From assembly GCF_030704535.1 (NCBI RefSeq), contig NC_081812.1:19043501-19107500 (forward strand): a stretch of 64,000 nt of DNA, given 5' to 3'. This DNA comes from Vitis vinifera (Eukaryota; Streptophyta; Magnoliopsida; Vitales; Vitaceae). The notes under the pieces are model-generated. The model saw only the letters and a list, made by a program, of their open reading frames with translations, searched no databases and had not been told where the DNA came from. The position numbers and the translations under genes were made by a program. Below, one piece after another: positions 46,640-58,821 of this stretch (positions are counted from its first letter, which is position 1; the number at the start of each line of letters is the position of its first letter).

Positions 46640-49600
46640 AAGATTAATTTTTAATTTTATACCCTGGATTTGACATCTAAAAACTATATGAAATATTTAT
46701 CACTTTTTCAAATCTAAATACCTATGCTACTTATAAAACTATCAAGTTTAAAATATATTAAATGGTTGCTATTTTATAGATATTTAACCATTTTGACGTT
46801 ATTTTAAAATTTAATAAAATATGCAACGTGTCAAAATAGTGGAGAAATATTTGCGATGACATCATCTTTTAATTTTGTTTTTCATATTCAATTTTGTCTA
46901 TCAAATGACATGTCTTATTTAAACTATTTCCACATACATTGAACCCGCCACTAGTTTTTATTAAAATTAAATAATATCGTAATAGTTATTTTCTATATTT
47001 ATTTATATTAATACTTGACTTTAACTATGATGTACTTATCCTTAATTATTCAATTCGTATTTAATATTTCCTATAATTGCATTCACCTCATTTTTTTAAA
47101 CTGCATTTTTATGTTCTATTTGTCCATGTGTGAATTTTTTTTTTTTTAATAAGGCTTGTGACATGTTAAAATGGTAAAAAAATACAATTTAATATTTTTA
47201 AGTTTTTAAATTTTAATCTTATTTAATGAAAATTCACATTAAAGTTGATTAATAAGTAAATAGCCATTTTACTATGCTATATTTATAACTATAGTTCATC
47301 CTCTAAAGCATCGACTTCCATATTATATTCAAGTTTCTTACGTGTTATAGTAGATGGTATGTCGGATTTTTGCTTGATCTTATTAATTGAATATTAATCT
47401 CATGGTTTATCTTAAACTCTATATACAAGAGAATTTTAGTAAAATACATTTGGTTTAATTACATTTTATATGAATCATTTTTATTCATACCATGTAATAT
47501 TATCTTCATATAATATTATTGAATTGTTTTTAATTAATGATGATATGTATAATTCTCTGCATTGTATATATTTGTCATATTTATTTATTGTTTGTTTTAT
47601 AATTACCATTTTTTTTTAATTTGAAGATATAATTATTATTGTTTGTTTTACATATCTTTATAAGATAATAGTACTTGTAAGTAAACACATATCATGTTTA
47701 TAATTATTATTTACAAAAAATTGAAATGTATCATACATTCATGTATGGTGATAAAAAGTTGATTTTTTTTTTTTTATAAAATAAACTCATATTAGTTGTT
47801 TCATTTAAATAATACAATATGTCATTGATACTGTTTCAATGTTTTCAACTTTGTACAATACATCACGTTGTTGATAAATTAACAAAAAAACACAATATTT
47901 AGCAAGATATACCATGTATGTCAATAATACTAAAATAGGATCTTGTTCATTTTAAGTGATTGGATAATTATTGAAAAACTTTAAATACATATTTTATTCA
48001 CACGAAAATGCTTCAAAATTTTCTCAATGTATACTAATTGTTTGCATTAAAACTTCATTTGAAAATGCTTAATCTCCAATATTAGATAAAATTTTGTTTT
48101 TCTAATATATTTAATCTCGAATTCATTTTTCTGAATAAGTTATTGTTCTTATGAGCTTTTCATACTGTGAGATTCGTATCATACATGTACATAACAATTA
48201 TTACAAACATATATTTTGTTTTTTAATAAAAAAAGCATATGAACAAATCAAATTAAAAGTCTACTTAACAATGTTTTTAATTTTACTGTGTGTTTTTAAA
48301 AATAAAATATAAAATATTTAATAGCAATTTGGAAATATTGTTAAAATTTTGAAACATTATTTGCAATGTTGAAAAATCACTTATAATGTTTTTTTAAAAA
48401 CACTTGACAAGCCTGAATATGCTTAAGAAAAAACATATTCACTAAAAACGTTTCAAATAAGAACACCACTAAACATACTATTATTCACGTATTATTGTTT
48501 TAATAAATATTTATTGAGATGATTGTACCACGTTTGTTTGAATTGCTTAAATATATAGACATATCACTATAGTTTGATTAAGCAAATGGTATTAGGTTTT
48601 GAATTAGTTGTTTTAAGCGCTTTAAATCTTTTAGGTGTTCCATATCATATATTTGTCAATGTTTATATGTTTGTGTAAACATTTCATAATAATATTAAGG
48701 AAGGCACATGTTCAAACCTTTTGAGACTAGTGAACTTATTAAAAATTAAAATACAATCGCATTAATAATAAGAGGGTATGTTTTTTCTTGGTCAATATAA
48801 AGTTTACATAAAAAAACCGTGTTACTAACTATGTTTTATATATATCATACTATCGTTTTTCTCGTTGCCCTTTTATATTAACATCTACTTGTACCCCGTG
48901 AGTTTTATATTTTCAAACTTTTGAACTAGAGACCCACCTGTTTGTCATTTTCTTAGTGAGTTTAACTATATTTGTATCGTCTTTTATGATGTTAAGGGTT
49001 ACTTGGGAAGCGAAATAATAGTCAATGATAATATAATTTCAATTTCATTTTTTTCACTGTACTTCAAGAATAATATTTTTGTTTCTAATTTGTACAATTA
49101 ACAATCATTTTTATGTGGACTTTTGGAAATCTATTTTATGTCATTTAGCAAGGAAAATTTGAATCATGGGTGATTCATTTACCATTACAAAAATAGTTTG
49201 TACTATATAGACTTAATTTTTTTGCTTCAACTATTTTAGCATTCTTTGAGTATATAGTTGCTTAGGTGCTAGTTCATTGTATTTTGGGAACATCAATTCA
49301 TGTTGGGATATTTCTAATCGGTATATGTGATTTTGCTTTTTTTTTATTTTTCTTTTTGCACTAATGAAAATATTTGGTAATTGATTTATAATTTTTATAA
49401 GTGAATAATCTTTTAAACTTATCATTGATTTGTACGAACCAAAATGAGATAAATTTAAAATTTATGAAGATGACAATTTTGGGACAACACAACGTGAGAC
49501 TAAGAGTAATTATATTCATATCAACTTATATAATTTGTTTAATAAATAGGTGATTTTGGTTTCTAATAATAATAATAATTTTTTTAATTATATCATTTAG

Positions 49601-49900
49601 TTAAAAAAACTAAATAACCAACTAAAATAAAATCTTATATATTTCATCACAAATATTTAAAATATTTATTAATTAAAACATTAAATAGGGCAATAAATAA
49701 GTGTAAAATTAATATTTTATTTTATTTTCCATATTAGAAACTTATTATAAATAAAATTATAAACAATATAACCTTTCATACAGGTTTATGGATAAAATCC
49801 CTTTTAAGACTATTCAAATTTTGATTCAGTCATCAAATATTTGAAATTGAGCCAAACTTTGTTTTTGTAAAATCACAAGCAGCTCAAGCAGTTGGGCGGA
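46640..49900. other. AT-rich gene desert upstream of CTR1
   Basis: Over 3 kb of strongly AT-rich sequence with no protein-like frame and no clear transposon boundary. Confidence 0.5.
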
Positions 49901-50283
49901 ACCACTGAGCCAAACTGCCATGGACCATTGCAGCCGCACATGTGCATGGCCTGGTCCTCCTCCACGGGAGTTTATCCCTCCCTTATACCGCATTAAAAGA
50001 CACACCGTTTCGTGATTATCCTCAAAACTGCGTTTCAGACTTGGAAGACTCGGATTTGTTTTGTACGTCAGTGGGGAGTCCCACCAGACTCATATAAACT
50101 AAACCGTCAACAAAATGTTTAACACGCACTTGTGAGTGAGTGGCTGGGCAGTCATTCATCAACGCAAGAATATCACCTTTTCAATGTAATAATTAATTCG
50201 CAACTTGATTAGCAATCCTCGAATCGACATCTTCATCGATTTTCGGTGACAAGAAAAATCATCTACAGAAAATCATTAGAGAT

Positions 50284-50541
50284 ATACATCCACGGCTTAG
50301 AAAGAACCGTCCCTTCCAGCAAAGGAAGAACGAAGTCGATCATTCATTCGAGGTGGAAAAAGCATTGGAAGAGAGCGAAATAAATACCCCGTCGGAGGAG
50401 GTATTTTTTCAGATCTTAAAGAAAGGCGTTCCTAAACAGTCTTTCGTGACTAAATTAAATCTATCAAATAGTGGAAGAGGGTTTCCAACCACCTTCCTGT
50501 CGGTCTCGCACATAAGTCAAAAGCTGATTTGTTTTTTGGAA
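50284..50541 (+). other. Unrecognised coding-like segment
   Basis: A frame of about 85 codons, without a clear ATG, reads as a plausible soluble protein (for example HSFEVEKALEESEINTPSEE and KKGVPKQSFVTKLN) and ends at TAA. Local composition is less AT-rich than the desert to its left. I do not recognise the family. It could be an exon of a decayed gene or chance. Confidence 0.25.
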
Positions 50542-51442
50542 TAAGTCTTGTTTTAGTTGTAGTCTTGTAGAAGAAACATTGTACCCGTACCAAAAACTGG
50601 CAGCAGGCCTGCAAATTCAGACTTTCTTTTATGAATCGTGGATTCATAGCTTGGAATTCTTTGCACGCATTTTCCACCGTTTCGAGCATTGCTAAAGCTA
50701 AACAGCTAAACTGCACTCTGGTCATATTTTTTCCCAGGGCTGCGACATGTTTCAAACAGGCCATCACCGTGACAGTTGACTTCGAATTTCCATATTGGAA
50801 ATTTTTGACACAAATCCAAGTATGTTTGATACCATTTTAAGCTTAAAATTATTTAAAAAAATAATTATATAAATATAAAGAGTTATTTAAAATAAAACAT
50901 TAAAAATCAACATTATTTTTTAAGAAATACTTAAAAACACGAAAAATTGGTCAGCGATTTTTTCAGCTCCACGTAAACTTTTAATTTATAAAATATCATA
51001 AAGATTGTTTTTGAAAAATCGTTTTTGAAAACAATACCAAGGGGTATTTAATCTTTCTGCGGGGTCGGAAGGCCGATTAATGGGTTACCTTTCGCTTTCA
51101 TCTCCATCATAGGGAAAGCACCGAATGAAACATCTCCGGTTGGCATATGAAACAGCCGATTCTCATTATAAACTATGAACAAAGTAGATATGGGATCACG
51201 AAAGAACCATAGATTACAATTAATTGTGCCATTCTCTTGGGTGTTGGCCGGCATGAAAGGCTTTAAGCAAATAAAAAATGTAAAAGAGTTTATACCAACT
51301 ACGATTTTTTTTTTTTTTTTTTTGACGGATCAGGGCATCCGCGTTCTATGTATATTATGTCTGTCTTCCAAAGAATAAGACACAGCTTTTTCAACGATCA
51401 AATGATATAAAATTCCAAGCTTTTTTTTTATGGTGTGAAAGA

Positions 51443-51715
51443 GTGTGGACAGGTTCATTAGCCAGATTGAACCGAATATCTTCTAATGATATTTGGGCTC
51501 ATGCTTTATTTTATTTTTTAAGCAAGTATCTCAACAAGTGGGAATTGAATTACGTCTGGAATTTGAATAAACGAGTTTGGGAGATGCGTAGCAAAGCTGC
51601 CCATTTAAAATTGCTTTGGAAGTGGCCGAGGGGACCAAAAATTATGATGGCTGTGATGAATTTTAGGCTTTGGGTGGGCTATGGTTTGTTGGATTTCCAA
51701 GAAGATTTAACTTAA
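51443..51715 (+). other. Unrecognised coding-like segment
   Basis: An open frame of 90 codons rich in Trp, Lys and Asn (WELNYVWNLNKRVWEMRSK) ends at TAA. On the opposite strand, 51254-51048 holds another frame with NLWFFRDPISTLFIVYNENR. Neither is recognised. They may be pieces of one degraded insertion between 50.2 and 51.8 kb. Confidence 0.2.
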
Positions 51716-52759
51716 TAAAACAGTGACGATCGACGAAGTATTCCAAATAAAACGTACAGCTGGATGTCGGTGAAATAGGAAAAGTTAACAATCAAAAGCC
51801 CACAGAAATATCACATAAAAAATAAGCAGTCATGACAAACCTAAGAATAAAACCCATGAGACAGGAAAAAAAAAAAACCAATGGCCCAACAACCTACAAA
51901 CTGCACCTGAAAATGACCTATCCAAAAAGGGTCTCGGCTTCAAGCCCCGAGCCCTTGCCTTCTCTTGAGCGGACGGCTTCATCTTCCTCAATCCTCGCTG
52001 CCAAAATATTATAAATGCACCAGCAATTTACAAAGATACTTAGGAAAATAAGTACTATCTTCAAATAAAATTGTAAAGAGATTAAGATCGTTCTTATATA
52101 AAATGTATGCCAAAAATTAATCAGAAAATTAAAGGCAACTCGATAAACAAAAAAAGCACATAATAATAATAACTTGAAAGACTCCAATCAGGGACACTGA
52201 ACAATGGCCACATAACACCCGAGCTAACTATGTCCTTATCCACATCAAGAATCTCACACCAAAAGAAGATTGACAAATGGAGCCTAAGCCAAGGCCTGGG
52301 GTCCAAAGACCTTAAGTCCTTGCTCATCTTTGAAACCCGCTATCTATTTCTCTATCATCGAGGGAGAGATACCGAGATCGGAAGCAAGGCTCCCCTTTTA
52401 CAGATTCTCGATACTAGCTAGGAAATGTTGGTGGAAGATAGGTAGTGGCTCTTTAGTGCGGTTGTATATTTGGTGATTTTGCTAACCCATTTGACAATAA
52501 GACAAAAAAGTACATTGAATTGTTGAATATCTGAATGATGAAAGTTTCAACGATTTGGATTAAAAACTTTATTGATGTTTCTATTGGCATGTAATTGGCA
52601 AAATTTCATACCGCTAGAGGAATTTAAGAGTATTTAGAGAAATTTTATATGTAATCTATTTTTTTTAGCATTTTTTAATTATAGATTGATATATGACTCA
52701 CCAACTGAGGAGATAAGATCATTGAAATTTTTTGACGTCACTATAGCATTTTGGGACCA

Positions 52760-53650
52760 AGTTGCATGCTTAGTTCATAAGCACCTTATATCACTTACAA
52801 ACAAAAGAACACGCAACAACAACAACTACCACAACTTGCCCAATTTTTAATGGCTCTTGGAGGGGACTTTGAAGCACTTGAAGATTCTATTATTCGTTGC
52901 AATCCTCTCTCTTCAATTGATTCAATAATTAATGAATCATTGGCATAAGAAGTTCAATTGAAGTCTCATGCAAGACATTGACTTCTTCTCCCTTTGTCTA
53001 GTCAAATTGTTTTAGTTATTCCACAAATGTCATTGATATTACGAATGTCTCTCTTTACCTCACCATAAAATTGCCAACGTAATAGAACAAGTGATGAATG
53101 CAACTTTTATAATAATAATAATAAAATTATTGAAAGGCACAATGTCATTTGGTATTAAATAAATAACAATCACAAATGTCAATAACAAAAAAATAAAAAA
53201 TAAAAAATCTCATGTACCATCAATTGTTATGCCTAGGAATGAGATATTAGAGTGTAGTTGCATAAACTTCTCTTACACGTTAATTTAATTCATTAAATAC
53301 CCTAGTTATAAGTCTCCCTTTACCTTGTCCTAGAATTGCTAGTATGATAAAGTTGTAAGTGATGAATGCATTTGTTATAATAAAAAATACAATTGGAAGG
53401 CATAATGTCTTTTGTTATTAAAGAAGTGGTAATGTCAGCCACCAAGCAATCTCAAATAGGAATAGTTGTTACACTTGAGAATAAGACATTATCTCTAGCT
53501 CCTATGTTGTTGCTCATTACAAAACAATTGCATAAACATTTCTATACACGTAGACATAATGTCTTGAATACCATGGTTGCCTCCTCCATAACCTTTGTCT
53601 CTCTTAGCTGCTTTGGTTATATCTTAGTTCACCTAGGTACTTGACTCACA
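52760..53650 (+). pseudogene. Ty1/copia-type gag relic
   Basis: Reading from about 52842, QFLMALGGDFEALEDSIIR and then NPLSSIDSIINESLA, a stop, and EVQLKSHAR match the pattern of the plant copia gag (UBN2-type) domain. At least one stop and frameshifts interrupt it. No LTRs, protease or reverse transcriptase could be assembled. The frame at 53393-53644 may be further decayed element sequence. Confidence 0.6.
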
Positions 53651-54210
53651 AGGTACTTACCAAATAACAATGATATTTCTTTATTTGCTTCTATATTTTC
53701 TACTTCTAGATGTGTATTTGTTTCGATCATAATGACATTATCATATCACTGTTAAGTGTTAGTTCTATCATGTCTTCTCATTTGTATTTATCTAAATTTT
53801 TTTTTTCATTAACTCACCATGAATTTGGATTTCTTGATTATTTTTCTCTCTCTTCTTGTTTTGTGTAGGATCCCCATTCAAATAAGTCATTTGAGACAAG
53901 CCTAGGGAATGAGGATTGTATGTGGTGAAAGATCTTCTTCCTATTCATTATATTGTTGTATTTTGTTATTTGTCTTCATTATTTGGACTCCTGTAGTTTT
54001 TATGTACGATGTTATTATCTCATACATATTATTAGTTATTGTTTGAAGTTTTAAGTGTTTATAGGAGCTCTAGGAAATTTGAGTTGTCATTATAATTTTG
54101 CTTGTAATGGATGTAAACTTGCAAAATTAAAGCTTTTCTATTTATTTGGCTTATTTTGGTTTGATTTGTTTACTTATTCTCTACATAAGTATTGGCATTC
54201 TCACTTTAAA

Positions 54211-54411
54211 TAACTCAGATTAACGAGAGTTGGTTGATTAAGACTTATGTTTAACTTCATCTTTTGTACATTTATACCAAAATTTAAATACCAAACCATA
54301 AATCATTTTGAGATAAATATTAAAATTTCAATTTATATTTATAGTAAATAAAATAATATACAATATAATTAATTTTGATATTTTGTTTATCTTAAAGTGT
54401 TTTGAAAGAAC
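54211..54411 (+). repeat. Direct repeat A, first copy
   Basis: Aligns along most of its length with 55681-55870, sharing landmarks such as TACCAAAATTTAAATAC versus TGCCAAAATTCAAATAC, ATCATTTTGAGATAA, and ATATAATTAATTTTGATA. The copies are diverged. Interpreted with repeat B as parts of a tandem segment duplication. Confidence 0.7.
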
Positions 54412-54456
54412 AGTAACATTATATGTAATAATATAAATGATAAATATTATAAAATA

Positions 54457-54502
54457 TTAAATAGGGTTTAGGTTAAGTTCTTGTTGCCTAAACCCTATTT
54501 AA
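54457..54502. repeat. Perfect 16 bp inverted repeat containing a telo-box word
   Basis: TTAAATAGGGTTTAGG (54457-54472) and its exact reverse complement (54487-54502) are separated by 14 bp. It could form a small hairpin or be the ends of two abutting insertions. Confidence 0.85.
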
Positions 54503-54505
54503 CAT

Positions 54506-54958
54506 ACTTCTCCACTAGTAGCCAAGTGTACATGGTTCTAGAATGTTTTGAAAGTTTCTTATTTAAAAATAAAATAAAAATTTAAAGGAGGGTCATTTAA
54601 GTAGGTTATGACATTAAGAGGGTATCTACAGTCATCGTAACCTTGTATGACAATAAGATAGAACATATTACTGTAGGCTGAGTAATCAGGAGATAAAGTG
54701 TGCCTCGTGTTATGAAATACTTAATGACATTGAAAGGACTATCAGAGAGCAATACTAGTTGGAAGGCTACTGATGCATTATAGTGGTTTCAATAGTAGAT
54801 CAAACAGTTTTGGGCAGAAGGAATGACAAAGACATTTGCGACATAAGTGAGGGAGAGTATCAACCTACTTAAATGGCCCTCCCTTCAACTTTTAAAAAGA
54901 GAACAAGAAACTTTTGGAAACCCTAGAGCCATCTACAGTTGGCTACTAGTGGAAAAGT
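54506..54958. repeat. Long inverted repeat (arms about 105 bp, spacer about 245 bp)
   Basis: The left arm (54506-54611) and right arm (54859-54958, reversed) share CCACTAGTAGCCAA, GAAAGTTTCTT-like and GGCCATTTAAGTAGGTT-like blocks in the same order, with about 75-80% identity by eye. The spacer is unrelated and non-coding. It may be a foldback element or a non-autonomous DNA transposon with long ends. A transcript would form a long hairpin. Confidence 0.7.
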
Positions 54959-55401
54959 GTGAGAACTTTTAATGAAACCTATAAATGTCCACACATTTAT
55001 ATATTGGAATGGAAGATAAGGGAAGTGTGTAAGACATTCTAGAGAGTTTCATAGTACTTTTGTATATACTTTGTTCGTAGCCATTTATAAAGCATTATAA
55101 GGTAGGGTGAAACCTTTTTGGGTTCCACAAAGTATCTTGAGTGCTTATAAATAGGAAGTGACCTTATTCGACTAGGGTATCAAGCAAGTTGAAAGCCTCT
55201 AACATTGTAAAGCATTCATATACAATGTAAATTTCATTGCTTAAGTGTTGCATTTGTTGCACATCTAAGCTTTTAAGTTGAGTAACGTTGTTTAGCATAA
55301 CTAGTTAAGTATGAGGGGAAGACTGGCGTAGCAACATAAGCGTTTTGAGTTGCCTAAGTATTGTATGTGAGTTTAGGAAAGACCTAAGCATGTGACAAAG
55401 T

Positions 55402-55604
55402 GCTTTGGATATGAAAAATGGAATTTCGACATTGGTTGATCAAAACTCCTCATGATGGGTAACAATAATGGACCAATAGTTAGCCTAATCTATGACTCAA
55501 CCCCATCAGATAGCGCTTGCCACGTATGATGCGTCTTTTCAAACTACAAGAAAATTATGAAAGGCTAACTCAAAATTAAAAAGGAAGATGGAAAGGCGGT
55601 AACA
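55402..55604 (+). repeat. Direct repeat B, first copy (decayed promoter-like unit)
   Basis: Matches 56318-56534 from ATGAAAAATGGAATTT through GGAAAGGCGGTAACA. Compared with the second copy it has lost most CpG and many C/G bases (CGGCCCAGCC-type words have become AT-richer), as expected from deamination of methylated DNA. Confidence 0.75.
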
Positions 55605-55680
55605 ATCTTCCTCAATTTAAAAATGCTTTTGATATTATTTAAAGAAATCACATTTAAATATGTTTTTGATATTATTTAAT

Positions 55681-55870
55681 AAACTCACATTAATGAGACT
55701 AGGCTAATTGAGACTCATTTTTAATACATTTATGCCAAAATTCAAATACTAGATAACACATCATTTTGAGATAAGTATAAAAAATCTTATTTATTTTTTT
55801 AACAAATAAAACAATACATAATATAATTAAATTTGATAACTTGTTTATTTTAAGGCATTTTGAAAAAGCA
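55681..55870 (+). repeat. Direct repeat A, second copy
   Basis: Second copy of repeat A, lying between the two B copies. The order along the chromosome is A, B, A', B'. Confidence 0.7.
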
Positions 55871-56317
55871 CAAACTGAATATATATATATATACATATAT
55901 ATGATTGGGTTAACGTTGTTTAAACCGTTAACTAAAGTCTAACCTAAATTGAATTTTCTGAACCATAGCCTATTCCGAGTATTAAAAATACGTTGTTTTC
56001 CAAATCCTTCATAACATTAGGCTGGATTCGAGTTAAGTCGGTTCAAATCATCACTAGATACTAACAGTGTAATTGCCAATCATCTGAGAGAATGTAAGTA
56101 GATCTCAAAATGTTTCGTTTTAATTTATTTTACTTACAAAACAACACATCTTCTTGGTTATGGAGCGAACCTCCAAATATTTGCTCCACTAAACTTTCTT
56201 TGTTATCCAGTATATTTTCAATTGCAGCGTTAAAGGTTGTGAATCGAGCTTCAAATAATTCTCAAATTTCAAGTTGTTTATTCCTCTATCCCAAATCCTG
56301 AAGTCGACCAGGTGCCC

Positions 56318-56620
56318 TGGGTACGAAAAATGGAATTTTGGCATTGGGCGATCTGACGGGCAACAATAAGGAACCAATAGGTAGCCCAACCCACGGCCCA
56401 GCCCCCCGATCCAGTGACAGCCCAGCACTTGTCACGTATGGCGCCCCTTTTCAAACCAAACCACACAAAAAAAAAAAACGAAAGGCTAACCTGAAATTAG
56501 GAGGGAAAATGGAAAGGCGGTAACACTCTAAGGCGGCAAAACTCATCGAAATAACATAAGACCCCCTTCTCCACTCCTTGCCGTCTCTGGTCTCTTCTCG
56601 CATCCGTCTGCAAGGTACGC
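56318..56620 (+). promoter_or_regulatory. Promoter-like unit B' and possible non-coding first exon
   Basis: Repeat B second copy (56318-56534) keeps its CpGs and GGCCCA/AGCCCAAC words that resemble site II elements. It is followed by a pyrimidine-rich leader (CTTCTCCACTCC onwards, about 56565) and a good splice donor, CTGCAAG|GTACGC, at about 56614. This is the layout of a housekeeping promoter and 5'UTR exon, but no coding exon could be found downstream before the convergent glycosylase gene. Confidence 0.4.
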
Positions 56621-58821
56621 ATCTCGATCTGAATCACTGCATCCCGATCCATGTTTTATTCAGTTGAATCCAAATCAAAACGGGGGAACTGATGTTATAC
56701 TGGCTTATTTGTTGATATCTGGAGTCAGAAGTGGATCTATCAAATCCGTGAATCTTTTTCTATTTGATGTTCCGTCTTGAAGAATGGATCTATGAATTTA
56801 TTTTCTTCTATTATATGTCTTGAACTCTGATTTAATGTTATATTATGATATCTGTTGAATTTGTTGTCCTAGTATATTGTCATATGGCATGGATTGGTTG
56901 TAGTCGACTGAGATTGCTTTTGAGATGCAATTCTTTCACATTATAGCTAGATCGTTGTTTTATGTTGGTTTAAATACTGGTTTTTCAATACTTCGGTACA
57001 GGGAGTTAAAAGTTGATGCTTTAGATTGATGCTTGTATTTAGGTTAACTTGTACTTTTCTTGAATTAGGGAATGCCTTTATTTAGTAACTTAAAATTTTA
57101 TTGAATTTGGAGAGAATGTGTTATTAACCTTGCTGCTAAAAGGATTCTGTCACTGGCATCATCTCAGTAACGAAGTAATGGGGATTTTGTTGGTGCCTCA
57201 ACTACTCACGCTCTATGGGAATTCTACCATACCAATCAGTCATCTTCTTCTCCATTGTTAGTGGAGCTCATCCATGGAAGGAAGAAGGATGAATGTTCTA
57301 ACACTAAACAATATATATAGTCATTGTTGAATAATTTCAGGTGTTGGTTTTACCATCATCACTATACAATTCCTTGTATTTGGTTCAAACTTCTTTCTCC
57401 ATTTTAGCATTTCCCTCCCTCCCTCCCTCCCAAGTGCATGTGAAAAGATGGGTTGTGTTGGAAAGAAGTCGTGAACAGGTCAGTGGAATGCCGGGAATGG
57501 ATACGTTTCAGTAATTGTCAGTGTCAAGGAGAGTAGACCACTTGGGGAACATAATACTTTCAATCTTAAAACATCATAATTTATATGAGGGAACCATTGG
57601 ATTGTGTAATAAGCATTTGGGTCATTTATAGAAGTCATGTGTATTATGATTCCTTAATAATATGGAAGTCGTGTGTATTATGTGATTCCTTAACAATATG
57701 CTGTTTTCTCAAGCCATAGGCACGGGAGTTTTCATATCCGTTTTGATGGTATGAGTTGCATTTGAAACTCATTTATGTTGTTGCAACTTGCAACCTGCAC
57801 CCAGAGTACAAAGTTGGCAGATTGAAAGATTTCTGTGCTGTTTGGGATCACAGTGCAATCTTGCATTGAGATTAGTTGGTTTATATATTTCAACTAGCAA
57901 TGATAATTTATTTGTTTCAATAAAATGAGTTCATTAGATAGATTAAATAGAAGGACGCTCAGGAACAAATCCTTTACTCTTTGACCGTGGTGGACACAAA
58001 AAAGGTGGCATAAAATTATTCTAACTTTCTGGCTTCCATATCCCTTACTCAGCATTTCTTGTCTTCATTGCACTGGATCATTGGATTCATGTTGCTCAGT
58101 TCGCAGATTGGAATGCCTCCTCTGCTTGGGATATACAGTCGATTTCTCTAGTCCTTGTTTCTAGTGATCCATTTCCATCAAGTCTAATATTTGATTCTAT
58201 TCACCCATCTCGTTTTAGTTGTGCTCAAATGCATGTGAGAATTACCCAAAAGCCTTAAGGATGGCCTATTCCTTAAACATGCTGTGGGACTTATTCCTAA
58301 AGACATTCTAGCAGGTGATCCTGGCTTAGAGGAAGAAGGGATTTAAAGAACTAGGGATTCACCAACGCTTTTTCTCAGTTGCAACATAAAGAACATGACT
58401 TAGCTCAAATGCTCTAAGTAGTATTCCTTTTTGTTTGACAGGAGCTCCACTTCACCCTCCATTGTAGCTCAGATAAATCCCTCTACCGAATATTTACTTT
58501 TTTGGATTGAGAAGAAAAAAAAAAAAAACAATTCTAAGCTTGCACCAGACGACAAATTTTAGTCAGTGATATTTACTGGTTCTGGAAGAATGGCTCCAAC
58601 CTTGAGCATTACATTGATTATCTTGTTAACCATGTACAAAAATACCTTCCCACTTGTCACGGGAACTTACAACCTAAAACTGGTAAACAGCCTTTTTCCA
58701 CTAACAAGTTACAAGCTCTCAAATTTTGAGCCACTGAATGTTGGTCAAAATACCTACTCACTTGTCATGGAATCTTAGAAAGTAACCGGGTAACAACCTT
58801 CCCATTAGACAAGTTACGACC
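56621..58821. other. Non-coding interval upstream of the glycosylase 3' end
   Basis: No frame over 70 codons and no recognised protein, RNA or transposon ends. It may be intron or relic of a transcript starting at the B' promoter-like unit, and includes the 3'UTR of the convergent glycosylase gene. Confidence 0.4.
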
